NCBI RefSeq assembly: GCF_000313135.1
Contig: NW_004457244.1
Coordinates: forward strand, 2,406 to 18,730
Origin: Acanthamoeba castellanii str. Neff
Taxonomy: Eukaryota > Discosea > Longamoebia > Acanthamoebidae
DNA: 16,325 nucleotides
Direction: 5' to 3'
The notes below the pieces were generated by a model. The model did no database searches. It saw only the letters and a program-made list of their open reading frames with translations, and had not been told where the DNA came from. Both the position numbers and the translations under genes were made by a program. Shown here piece by piece: positions 8,377 to 16,325 of the stretch (the first letter of the stretch is position 1; each line of letters starts with the position of its first letter).

Positions 8377-10542
8377 ATGTCAGGAAGGCAACTCGCATAC
8401 CACACATGCCGTTCCTTGACACGAGTTTTCGACCGAGTGCCCAGCGTCGCCAGAAGCGCAGCAATGATGATGGCGAGTACCAGCAGCAGCAGCAGCACGG
8501 CATACCACCAGGCTGCTGCCGCCGCTGATGGGGCGAGTAGTAGGCGGCGTCGTTCAGGGCGCGCCGGCGGCCATTGGTACGGAGAGGCCTCATGGGACAG
8601 CCTTGTGGGGCGCTCTCCCGTGGACGCCTGGCACGGCGACCCCAAGCGCAACGAGGACGCCCTCTCCATTGAGCCCCACCACGCCCTCTTCGGCATTTAC
8701 GACGGTAAGCTGAAGTGCTGAAGTATGGGAAGTAGTAGTACCGCTAATATCACCCTTCCACCTTCCACCCCCACGACCTACGCACCTGTATCCCCCCTTT
8801 TCTGCCCCCACCCCACACACCCTTCTATTCGTTTGGAGGGACTTCTCTGCTTCCTCTCTCTTCTCTCTCTTTCTCTCTTCCTCGTGGTGACACCCCCGCA
8901 GGGAACGGGAAGACGAAGCGGCTCGTGCTCGAGATGCTGGGCATCGAGGAAAGCGACTGGGAGTGGGCGGCAAGCAAGCTGGGCGCCGACTACCACCTGC
9001 CCTCCCAGCTCGACCCCGACGAAGCCGCCGCCTTCGTGGCCCGCACCCTGCCGCCTCTCCTCGTCGACCTCCCGCCCGTACCGGCATCCCACCACGGCCA
9101 CGGCCATCCCCTCCTCCTCGTCGTCGTCCTCCTCGTCGTCGCCTTTCTCATCTCTTCTCTCTTTGTGTGTGTCGGCAGGAAGAGGCAGGAGGAGGAGTAG
9201 GGGCTGCCGGTAAAGCCCGGTGGGCGGGGGCATTGCGGGAGCGGGTCTGTCGCGTGCACGCACAGATGCGCGGGCAGTGCATCATGGGCAGCGCCTCCAC
9301 CGCGGTGTTGGCCAGACTGATCCCCTCCACGCTGCCGTTGGCCATGCCCACCCTGCTGGTCGTCAACGTGGGCGGTATGTACTACTACTACGATTGCCTG
9401 CCTTCACGGCCACACCTGCTGCGTGTGCGCCCGTGGCTCGCCTTGATCCTCCCCCCCCCAAACATCATCATGCATCATGTGCTGCTTGTGGGTGTGCGCG
9501 GCAACAGATTCGAGGGCCGTGCTGGGACGGAGCGGGCAGGCCGTGCAGGTCTCGCGAGACCACAACGCAGGTTGACCTGGAGCGCGCGATCTCTCCCCCC
9601 CCCCTCTTCCCAAACCTATCTCTATCCACCAGCAGCGCACCACCACCAGCCACCACCGACGAGGAGATGGGAGGAGGGAGGGAGGGAGGGGCGCGTGGGT
9701 AAGATGGGAAGAAGGAAGCTGACGAGCAGGCGCGTGCGTGCCAGACAAGAATCTGGGGGCGGCTGACTTCGATGCCGAGGAGGTGCACATCCACGACGGA
9801 CGACTTCGGGTGGACGACGAGTTTCTCGTCCTCATGTACACCACGCTCCCTCCTCTCTCGCTCGCTGTGGTCGGGTGGGGTCGGGTGGTGGTGGCTGTGC
9901 ATCTCTCATCATGACGGGCATGCTGGAGTGCAGGTCGGACGGGGTCTACAACGCGTTCAAGGAGGGCAACGACGGGGTGGTGCGGTACGTGCGAGAGCGC
10001 CTCGCCGCGCGAGAGGGCAGCGCCAGTGTGGCCGCCCAGCTCGTGCGACACGCGCGACAGCTCGAAGACGCGGTGGCCAGGCCCGAGAGGTGCCACTCGC
10101 CACCCACTCACGCACTGCTACTACCCACTCGGCTGGCGTGTGGTGCTGGAGCGGACGACTGACGGAAGATGAGCGGTGGGGGGCGGTGTTGGTTCGATGG
10201 TGTCCTGCAGCAAGATCGACGACATGAGTGCGGTGGTGGTCGTGCTCAAGCCCACGAGCGAGGCTGGCCCGCTGGTGGGGTGGGACGAGGAGCAGACGTG
10301 GGGCCTGTCGGACGTGGTCCACCCTGGCAGCAGCAGCAGCAGCAGTAGGTCGCGCACCACTACGCGGCTTGTCCGCCTCCTCACCTCCATCCCGCGTTGG
10401 CAGGCACCCTCTCCCGCTCACCCTCGCCACCCGCCTTGACCCTCACCCCCCCCCTTTCCCCACTCTGCAGTGCGCCCTCGTCGTCGCCGTTCTCGTGTGT
10501 GTCGCCCTCGCCATAGGCCTCCTCGTCTCCTTACCGGCGTGA
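8377..10542 (+). CDS. PP2C-family Ser/Thr phosphatase with C-terminal membrane anchor
   Basis: Exons: 8377-8704, 8902-9077, 9179-9374, 9508-9570, 9745-9835, 9934-10089, 10211-10348 and 10404-10542; 428 residues, phases consistent. PP2C motifs appear in order: KRNEDALSIE (E93, D94), FGIYDGNGK (D109-G110), GSASTAVLARLI, LLVVNVGDSRAVLGRSGQ (about 228-243), SRDHNAD, DDEFLVLMSDGVYNAF (D287) and KIDDMSAVVVVLKP (D340/D341). Metal-binding Asp positions are kept, but the usual His of DGHGG is Asn. Family role: Mn/Mg-dependent removal of phosphate from Ser/Thr; substrate unknown. The last 23 residues (CALVVAVLVCVALAIGLLVS...) are a strong hydrophobic helix, suggesting tail anchoring. The N-terminus is Ser/Ala/Arg-rich, and the start could be 8221, 8377 or 8467. 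The last join (GTCGCG donor, 55-base intron, 10349-10403) is the weakest; joining straight to 10471 in the phases I tried loses the helix. Confidence 0.88.
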
Positions 10543-10734
10543 GCTGCTTTCCTCGGCCCGGAAGGCCATATAGCCTTGGCCTCCACGCAGGCGCTGCACA
10601 CATAGTGTAGATATTTTCAAAGATAGCGGGGATGGGCTGGGGATGCGAGCTACAACTGCAGGGGAGGGAGCAGTGTGAGAGACCGAGCGGACGTGGCAAC
10701 AGACAGAGAGGGGGAGAAAGAGGCGGAAACAGTC
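10543..10734. other. Convergent intergenic spacer
   Basis: 192 bases between the stop of the phosphatase gene and the stop of the L43 gene on the other strand. It must hold both 3' UTR ends. I see no AATAAA on either strand; an AT-richer patch (10601-10625, TAGATATTTTCAAAGATAG) is the only candidate for 3'-end signals. Confidence 0.4.
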
Positions 10735-11259
10735 TCAATCGTATTTGACGAAGGGATTCCACACGCCCTGCACGCTGCGTCTCTGCGAGACGATCTGGCC
10801 CGCGCCGAGGCGCCGCGACTTGAGGCCCCACTGGTTGCGGAGGTGGTAAATGTAGTGCTCCACCTCGTCGGCCTCCAGCCCGCCCACGCCCACCGACTTC
10901 TCACGCCCGATCACTGCACCGCCACCCACACACACGGCACCAATGAGCGCCCAAGCAAGCAAGCAGCATAGGCCCGGGGTGTGGGCTTGTTGGGGGGGGG
11001 GTTACGGTATTCGCCGGAGAGGTGAGGATGGCGATTACGACGCTTCACCACGTCCACCAAGACTTGCGGGTTCTTTTTCTGGAATTCGGGCAGGCGCGTT
11101 TCCAAAAACTCCCTGCATTGTGCCAGGATGAGCAAGATTAATTTTGCTGCCGGATTGGGGAGGAGGAAAACGCTGATACCGCATGCCGCGGCTGCTGCCT
11201 CCGAAGTCGCAGTACTGAAGCTTGAGCTTCCTCAATTGCCAGATGCCCGACCTCGACAT
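10735..11259 (-). CDS. MRPL43: Mitochondrial ribosomal protein L43 (mL43)
   Basis: Three minus-strand exons: 11259-11180, 11112-11006 and 10913-10735 (TGA); 121 residues, phases consistent. It belongs to the L51/S25/CI-B8 thioredoxin-fold family and is part of the large subunit of the mitochondrial ribosome. Diagnostic text: GIWQLRKLKLQYCDFGGSSR near the N-terminus, then REFLETRLPEFQKKNPQV, HPHLSGEYLIGREKSVGVGG, EVEHYIYHLRNQWG, and the C-terminal SVQGVWNPF. These match the plant/fungal form in order and spacing. The exon 2-3 join (phase 1, C + TG = Leu) rebuilds the conserved EYL. Length and N-terminus match the short form of the family, so no separate presequence is needed. The ATG at 11259 is the only sensible start. 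The gene converges with the phosphatase gene. Confidence 0.92.
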
Positions 11260-11287
11260 CTTCCGCTCGTGTGTGCTTTTGGTGGTG

Positions 11288-11460
11288 ATGGAAAAAGGAA
11301 GAAGGAAAAGCAAAAAAAAAAAAAAAGGGTGAAGTGCGCCAGGTGGAGGTCGGTCTGCACAACCTGCAGGAGAGGCTCACGGCTGTGCAAGCCACGCTTG
11401 ACGCAACGCAACGCAGTCTTGCCCTATTTCTTGACACCCAAGAGGCGCTCAATCTCGTAC
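11288..11460 (+). other. Orphan coiled-coil frame with an A15 run at its start
   Basis: From about 11325 the plus strand encodes GEVRQVEVGLHNLQERLTAV followed by TLDATQRSLALFLDTQEALN, an amphipathic helix with heptad-like spacing, running into a possible GTACGC donor at 11457. The only upstream ATG (11288) opens a Lys/Arg-rich frame (MEKGRRKSKKKKK). That frame enters a 15-A run (11312-11326) and leaves it one base out of register with the helix frame, hitting TGA at once. It may be a first exon of the membrane-protein gene downstream, a separate small gene, or chance. I do not recognise it. Confidence 0.3.
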
Positions 11461-11773
11461 GCAGCTTTCGCTCATGCCCGTACGCCCCTCGCGGCACCCA
11501 CCTGACTCGCACCGCGCGTGTGTGCTGCCGTATCGTCTAGGGGCTCCGGCCGTTTCGTGCCGTGTTTGACCTGGGCGCAGGCATCGCCTGCCCGTTCGTC
11601 ATTCCCGCCCAGCGACTGACCAGTCATGCCCCACCCACACAAAAAACCACCACCCCACCGGTAAGAGCGAACGAAAAAAATTGGCGCGAAAGCTTGTTGT
11701 GTCCGGCATTTTGCTCTTCCAACACCGCAGCAGCGAAGCGGCTTGTGCGCAGCGAGTAGAAGCACCTCTGAAC
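11461..11773. other. Region without an assignable gene
   Basis: 313 bases between the coiled-coil frame and the ATG of the next gene. Short frames exist on both strands, but none has family text. The frame of the downstream gene is open back to about 11681, and a good 3' splice site precedes it (CTCTTCCAACACCGCAG ending 11731). The downstream gene may therefore have an earlier exon and this region may be mostly intron. An A7 run lies at 11684-11690. Confidence 0.3.
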
Positions 11774-12498
11774 ATGATGGCGATGATGCTCGAAGTAAGC
11801 CTCGCGGCGAGCTGGTCTACTGCACTTCTTGTCCTGCTTGCTTGCTCTGCGCTTCGCTGGCTATACCAGAGATGGCAACAGCAGAAAGCTCTAGCGCGTG
11901 CGGTCAGCCTTGGCGTGGCTTCAACGCCCCAGACGAAGCCACCCGTCCTTGAGGCGCCGCGAGCGCCAGCAAGTAGCATCTGCCCAGGTGGTGTATGCAA
12001 GGTCCCCAAGCAGAGAACGACAGAGGACCTGGTAACATCAGCCCTGGCCCTTCTCCAAAGCCAGAAGCAACGCACTGTAATACCGCCCTCCTTCCCGCTG
12101 CGCTCTGCTTGCTCGTGCTCATGGCCTTTCCTCAAGGTCGTCTGGATTGCAGCGGGCTCGTCCCCTCCTGCGCCCGAGCCGTTCCTACCGTGTGCCCTCG
12201 TGCGGTACGTGTGTTGTTTGCTGGGGCTGTCTGCACCCGCCACGTCAGGCGTTCTCACCCAACGCCAACAGAGAACGTCTGGCCGCTTGTGCTGAGGAAG
12301 GCAGCATTGCCACCACAACGTGGCGAGAGGTAGAGCTCGCGGTAAAGGCGAACCCACAAGTTCGGAGCTTCAGGTTCGGCAAGACAGAGGTGTGGGAATG
12401 GAGGCAAATGCTTGGTGTACGTTCTGCCCCGTTGATAGCACCCGGGTTGTGGGGCAAATACTCAACACGCCTTCCGTCCTCCTGTTGTGCAGGCTTGA
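11774..12498 (+). CDS. Small unrecognised protein with N-terminal transmembrane helix
   Basis: Best model: exon 11774-12204, intron 12205-12271 (GTACGT...ACAG, phase 2), exon 12272-12416, intron 12417-12492 (GTACGT...GCAG) and a last exon with TGA at 12496-12498; about 193 residues. A further 60-base in-frame intron (12077-12136, GTAATA...CAAG) would give 173. The N-terminus has one hydrophobic helix (STALLVLLACSALRWLY, about 15-31) followed by basic/Gln-rich residues, so it is probably a membrane anchor. The second exon, with GC-rich codons, reads ERLAACAEEGSIATTTWREV then NPQVRSFRFGKTEVWEWRQM, a compact domain I cannot name. The exact start and first exon are uncertain because the frame is open upstream. 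An AATAAA follows 42 bases after the stop, supporting this 3' end. Confidence 0.5.
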
Positions 12499-12539
12499 GG
12501 TTGCAACCAACCCCTGACGTGCACAGAACAAGGAAACCA

Positions 12540-12545
12540 AATAAA
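12540..12545 (+). terminator. Polyadenylation signal AATAAA
   Basis: AATAAA (in CCAAATAAATG) lies 42 bases after the proposed stop of the small membrane-protein gene and only 33 bases before the ATG of the DNMT2 gene. The upstream transcript must therefore end inside, or right next to, the promoter of the methyltransferase gene. Confidence 0.6.
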
Positions 12546-12577
12546 TGTATAAAGTAATAATATTTTTCCACAAGTAA

Positions 12578-14461
12578 ATGGATACCAAGCGGGAGATGGC
12601 GGAGGGCTCGGTGTCCCCTGCCCTACGCGCCCTCGAGTTTTACAGGTACGCTGTTCCTTACGTGAAGGTTGTTGTTGTTTTCGTCGATGAAACGCTGACG
12701 GCGAGGGGACTTCCAAGCGGGGTGGGGGGCATGCATTGGGCGGTGGGGCGAGCAGGGCTGGAGCAGAGGGTGAAGGTGGTGGGGGCGTACGACCTCAACG
12801 ACGGCGCCAACAGAACCTATCGACACAACTTTCCGGACACTCCCGTTCGCGCTGTACGGACTGTGCATGTCCCTCCCCGCTGCTTGCACCTCTTCGTGTG
12901 CACTCATGCGTCGGTGGGATGCTCGGCTTCTTCTATGCAGAGGGACCTGGCCTCGCTGGACGTGCACGAAGTGGAGGCGCATGCCGCCGACATCTGGCTC
13001 ATGAGCCCGCCTTGTCAGGTTCAGCCACGCGCTCATGCGGGGCGGGTGGGGTCATGGAGGGACACGTGGGGGGTGCTGACCGCCAGCATGGCTGTCGGGG
13101 CAAGGTAGCCGTATTCGCGTAACGGGAAGCAGGCGGGAGCCGACGACCCCAGAGCCAGGAGCTTCGCCCACCTGCTGGGACTTCTGGCGCGGCTCGACCG
13201 ACCACCGTCCTACCTGCTCCTGGAGAACGTGTACGGCTTTGAGGTGCCCCTGCCCCCCGCCCCTCCACTCCCTGGCGACCTTCCTGTGCACTGACACGAC
13301 ACGCCACACACGCACGGCACGCACGGCACACACCTCACCTGCCCACCAGCGGTCGGAGAGCCGGACCCAGCTCGTGGCCGCGCTGGCGCAGGGCGGGTAC
13401 CGCCATCAGGAGTTCCTGCTCTCCCCCACCCAGTTCGGCATCCCCAACCAGGCACGCCGTGCACCACCACCACCACCACCACTGTGCACCACCACCGTGC
13501 ACCACCACCGTGCGCCACCCGGAGCGTTGGTGCTTGCTGACTCGTACGTACGGTGCAATTGCGCAGAGGTTGCGCTACTTCCTGCTGGCCAAGCGTGCGC
13601 CACACTCCTTTGCATGGGCACCACTCGCGGTGGCAAGCTCCTCGACCATCGACCCGCTCCGGTTTGTGCCCGCCTGCGCGGAGCAGGCCGCCACGGCAGC
13701 GGACCCCGCCCAGCCAGAGCCGGCAGCCGTGGCTCCGCTGTCCGACTTCCTGGAGCCCGACGACTCTCTAAGCGTCCACGCCCATCGCGTTCCCGATGCC
13801 CTCGTCTGGAAGAAGGGCCTCCTCTTTGGTGCCGTGCCCTCCCCCCCCCGCTCACGGCCTCGTGGCGCTTGAGTGTCACTGACTCAGCTCCTGGTCGCTC
13901 CTGCCAGACATCGTGGGGAAGGAGGACATGCGCTCCTGCTGCTTCACCAAGGCCTACGCGCGCTTTGTGGAAGGCGCCGGGAGTGTCCTTCGCACGGGGC
14001 CTCCCCTCGTCGATGTGCGTCCAGCCTCTCACGCTGCGGCGGCGGCGGCAGGTGTCGTGCGTGCGCCACTGATCATCTAGGGGCGGGGCGGGGTGGGCCG
14101 TGGTGGTGCATAGGGCTGGGCGGATGGAGCGACGGAGGACGACATCGGCGGGGCCTTGCTTGCCCTGGGCTTGCGGTTCGCTTTCCTCGTCCATCCCCCC
14201 CCCCAACCGCTCGCCAACGTGGAGGGAGGCCGACGTAACTGACGGGACCCGCGTGTGTGTGTCGTGTGGCGCCGCAGGTACTTCACCCCGCGGGAGGTGG
14301 CGCGGCTGCACGGGTTCCCGGACAGCTTTGGGTTCCCCGAAGGCACGGGCGAGCGGCAGAAGTACCAGCAGCTGGGCAACAGCCTCAACGTGCTCGTCGT
14401 CGCCCGACTCCTCCGCTATCTCCTCCTTGTAGGCCCCTCCACCAGGTCCCACGCCGCATAG
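12578..14461 (+). CDS. TRDMT1: DNMT2/TRDMT1 tRNA (cytosine-5) methyltransferase
   Basis: Nine exons: 12578-12645, 12718-12853, 12941-13018, 13109-13243, 13350-13451, 13567-13828, 13908-14014, 14114-14175 and 14278-14461; 377 residues, phases consistent, close to the family's usual length. Motif I is [16 protein letters not shown] (about 17-31). Motif IV is MSPPCQPYSR with catalytic Cys93. Motif VI is [10 protein letters not shown] (Glu133). The motif VIII region is GIPNQRLRYF. The DNMT2-specific Cys-Phe-Thr is at 272-274 (SCCFTKAY). The C-terminal target and motif X region is [15 protein letters not shown] then [14 protein letters not shown]. The family methylates C38 of tRNA-Asp and related tRNAs with S-adenosylmethionine. 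Exon 8 is short and was placed because it alone supplies phase 2 and LGLR before YFTP; the exon 7 donor (GTGCGT at 14015) is likely, not certain. Intron 5 has a GC donor. The start lies just after the upstream gene's polyadenylation signal. Confidence 0.95.
13456..13516 (+). repeat. CACCAC-rich repeat in DNMT2 intron 5
   Basis: Imperfect tandem CAC/ACC triplets grouped as about 13-15-base units beginning GTGCACCACCACC, filling much of the 115-base GC-AG intron (13452-13566). If translated they would give poly-His/Pro, and they create several false ORFs on both strands. They have no recognised role. Confidence 0.7.
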
Positions 14462-14645
14462 AAGGCCTTACATTCGTCACGTTACATTTTTGTGTTTATC
14501 ACACAAGCACGCACACGCACACACACACACACACATACGCCACTTTGACAAACAGCACACGTCTCGCAGGCGAGACGACCCGTTCCCTCGGCGCTGCCTC
14601 TATTCACATTATTTGCGCTGGAGCGAAGAAGGTGCGGTCTAGCGC
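14462..14645. other. Convergent intergenic spacer with (CA)9
   Basis: 184 bases between the stop codons of DNMT2 (plus) and the acidic-tail gene (minus). It contains a CA dinucleotide run (14518-14535, with CACG-type repeats before it) and a T-rich patch (14486-14500). I see no AATAAA on either strand. Confidence 0.6.
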
Positions 14646-15709
14646 TTAGGCCGCTTCCTCCTCCATCCCGCTGTCGTCGCCGTCGCCCTCGTCGTCATCC
14701 TCGTTGGAGTTGTTGGCATTGCCTAGGTCTTCATCTTCGCTGCCTTCCCACTCTTCTTCGATGCCCTCATTGCCGTCGTCGTCCAATTGCCCCTCGCTAT
14801 CGTCGTCGTCGTCGCTGTTGCTGCTGCTGCTGCTGTCGTCGTCGTCACTCGAGGGGGAAGCGAGGTCGGCCTTGAGGCACAGATAGCGCTGGCCGGGGTG
14901 GGCCAGGTAGGGATCCACCACCTCGTCAAAGGGCGACGGCCCGTTCAGCTTCACCTTGAGCCGAAGTCGATGGCACTCGCCCACCCTGAATTCCTCCAGC
15001 CCGCCGCTGAACTGCCAATAGACCACGCCCGCCCCATCGGCGGCGTGAGACCACGCGTGTGGAGGCGTGCAGCAGGATTTAAGAAAGGATGGAGAGATAG
15101 ATAGAGAGGGGGAGAGATGCCTCCTAACCACTCACTACTCCTGTCCTGGGGCAGCAGCCGGCATAGGAGAGGGTGGGTGGGTGGGAGGGGGGGCACCTGG
15201 TGGTAGTCGGGCCGCGGCAGCTCGGGCGTGCCGTGCACCACCCACAACACGGGTCCTCCCAGGTAGGTGGCTTCCTGCGCCTCCTCCTCCCGCAGCTCCT
15301 CCTGCCGGTGCTGCCCCGGCGGCTGCTGCTGCTGCTGCTGGAGGTGGTGGTGGTGGTGGTGCCGCAACGTGAGGGCGTGTCGCCCATTGCTTGCGTCGTC
15401 CTTGGACGGAGTGGCCGCAGATGGCGAGGAGGAGGAGGGCACCGGAGGAGACACATAGGAAGGGAGCGACGACGACGAGGAGGAGGAAGAGAGGGAGAAG
15501 GCCTTGATGGGCAGGTGCCCTGCCACGAGGCGCACGGGCCGATAGGGCATGACGAGGCCGTAGTGCAGCTCGCCCGAGGGTGGGCAGGTGCCGCACTCGA
15601 GGAGACGGCCCACCACCACCAGCCCCTCCGTGTGGTGGCCTCCATCGCCTCCTTTGCCGCCGCCGCCACCATCGCGGGCAGGCACGCGGGCACCGAATTC
15701 CTTGCCCAT
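14646..15709 (-). CDS. Unrecognised protein with Ser, His and Gln tracts and a long acidic tail
   Basis: Two minus-strand exons, 15709-15197 and 15011-14646 (TAA), joined by a 185-base GT-AG intron in phase 0; 292 residues. The N-terminal Gly-rich stretch is followed by folded-looking text (GLVVVGRLLECGTCPPSGEL, then YRPVRLVAGHLPIKAF). Next come a run of Ser, His6 and Gln6 tracts, a second folded segment (YLGGPVLWVVHGTPELPRPD, FRVGECHRLRLKVKLNG, RYLCLKADLA) and about 68 residues of almost pure Asp/Glu/Ser/Asn (from about 224). The acidic tail resembles those of histone chaperones or nucleolar proteins, but I recognise no chaperone domain and assign no function. The CTG/GTG and GTC triplet runs encoding these tracts are at 15319-15360 and 14793-14849. 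The frame is open upstream of the ATG; I chose 15709 because the sequence beyond it turns AT-richer. Confidence 0.7.
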
Positions 15710-16012
15710 CGCGCCAGAGAGAGCCCCAAACGCGTTACAACTTCTTGGAAAGGAGGAGGTGGAACAAGACCTTCTTTTCTTCATCTCCTCGTTTCCCTTT
15801 TCCCCACCATTTCTTTCTAGCCAGCAACGCTTTTCCATGGTGTTTCTTTTTAACCGATGGCGGGACAAAAAGAAAACACAAAACACAGAAGAACCGAGAA
15901 CCGCGCGCACCACCTCCGAGGATTTGTTGTTCAAATGTGGCGTGCCGGAGGACAGGGTCCTAGGCTGGCCTGCCGTTCCCACCACGGCGGCGGCGGCGGC
16001 GGCGCGCGGCTG
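15710..16012. promoter_or_regulatory. Divergent intergenic region
   Basis: About 300 bases between the ATG of the acidic-tail gene (minus) and the first ATG of the gene entering the right edge (plus). It is less GC-rich than its neighbours, with pyrimidine-rich and A-rich patches (15770-15835, 15860-15900) and a GCG triplet run (15986-16004). Probably a shared promoter. I see no TATA box and no named motif. A minus-strand frame remains open through it, but its text is not protein-like. Confidence 0.45.
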
Positions 16013-16325
16013 ATGTGTGGCGATGTGCTGCCAGCAGAACACAGGAGGCGCGGCAGTGGCGGGGCACTGCTCCGATTCGCCGCGACGAGCACGAGAACCA
16101 CCCCGGCCACGGCCACGGCCACGTTGAGGAGAGGTCAGTGGGCCGCCTCTTTGGTGGTGCGCCGCGCCATCACGGGGCGGCCGGGAGCGGCGGGCGTGCT
16201 GGCAGAGGACATGGAGGGCGCGATGGGGGCCGTCGGGCGCCTGCTCGCCTCGCCGCACGCCCGCGACCAGGAGGCGGGCCGCACCCTCGCGACGGACCTC
16301 CTCGCCCGGCAGCCCCTCCCGCCTG
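16013..16325 (+). CDS. 5' end of an unrecognised gene, possible mitochondrial presequence
   Basis: An open plus-strand frame from ATG 16013 to the window edge (104 codons, no stop). The first 65 residues are rich in Arg, Ala, Ser and Thr with few acidic residues (RRRGSGGALLRFAATSTRTT, LRRGQWAASLVVRRA), which fits a mitochondrial targeting peptide. The rest looks like folded, helical protein (AEDMEGAMGAVGRLLASPHA, DQEAGRTLATDLLARQPLP) with strong GC-ending codons. I do not recognise the family from this fragment. Without the 3' part a splice site inside it cannot be excluded. Confidence 0.5.
   Translation, partial: MCGDVLPAEHRRRGSGGALLRFAATSTRTTPATATATLRRGQWAASLVVRRAITGRPGAAGVLAEDMEGAMGAVGRLLASPHARDQEAGRTLATDLLARQPLPP

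Noticed and set aside
9078..9200. Hydrophobic segment (LLLVVVLLVVAFLISSLF) after PP2C exon 2
   Set aside because: It is the translation of a pyrimidine-rich tract before a 3' splice site. The frame hits a stop at 9198-9200, while splicing 9077 to 9179 restores conserved PP2C text.
11599..12357. 252-codon minus-strand frame
   Set aside because: It opposes the plus-strand membrane-protein gene, which has good splice signals and an AATAAA. The minus reading has no domain and a Cys/Arg/Ser-rich random look.
13406..14452. 348-codon minus-strand frame
   Set aside because: It is antisense to six DNMT2 exons and crosses their introns. GC-rich third positions create long antisense frames; it has no family text.
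14951..16258. 435-codon open minus-strand frame
   Set aside because: Only the part up to 15709 has protein-like text and codon use. Beyond it the frame crosses an AT-richer intergenic stretch and the antisense of the plus-strand gene start.
1..16325. CRISPR arrays, tRNA or rRNA genes
   Set aside because: I saw no regularly spaced repeats with unique spacers, no cloverleaf-like A/B-box pairs and no rRNA core sequences on either strand.

Overview
This is nuclear DNA from a compact, GC-rich eukaryote. Genes are split by many short introns (about 55-290 bases, mostly GT-AG), lie only 30-300 bases apart, and stand head-to-head or tail-to-tail. The proteins carry Ser/Gln/His/Asp tracts. I saw no bacterial-style operons and no ribosome binding sites. 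My best guess is an Acanthamoeba-like amoebozoan. That rests on GC-rich codon use, intron style and gene content, and no rRNA or other diagnostic marker is present.

Layout. (1) 1-894 (+) is the 3' end of an unrecognised gene with a Ser/Ala/Thr-rich tail; an AATAAA follows at 1091. (2) About 1131-5468 is a 4.3-kb block with almost no CpG: 10 by eye, against about 10 in a single 60-base line of flanking exon. It holds no intact gene. Two long frames in it are interrupted only, or almost only, by TGA, and it also carries a Thr/Pro-rich 48-bp minisatellite and a 22-bp perfect palindrome. It looks like an old insertion that was heavily methylated and lost its CpGs by C-to-T decay. (3) 5548-8185 (-) is an eight-exon gene for a 551-residue protein with about 20 MORN repeats. 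(4) 8377-10542 (+) is an eight-exon PP2C-type phosphatase with an altered DGxG motif and a probable C-terminal membrane anchor, divergent from the MORN gene. (5) 10735-11259 (-) is mitochondrial ribosomal protein L43 in three exons. (6) 11774-12498 (+) is a small unrecognised membrane protein, with an orphan coiled-coil frame upstream. (7) 12578-14461 (+) is a complete nine-exon DNMT2/TRDMT1 tRNA cytosine-5 methyltransferase of 377 residues. (8) 14646-15709 (-) is an unrecognised protein with His, Gln and Ser tracts and a long acidic tail. (9) 16013 to the end (+) is the start of another gene.

The genes do not form one pathway. MORN/PP2C and the 15709/16013 pair probably share divergent promoters. 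PP2C/L43 and DNMT2/acidic-tail are convergent pairs with under 200 bases between stop codons.

The most interesting feature is the CpG-desert island with sharp edges in a CpG-rich genome. The DNMT2 gene in the same window is probably a coincidence, because that family mainly methylates tRNA. All exon joins were made by eye from splice signals, reading phase and family conservation.
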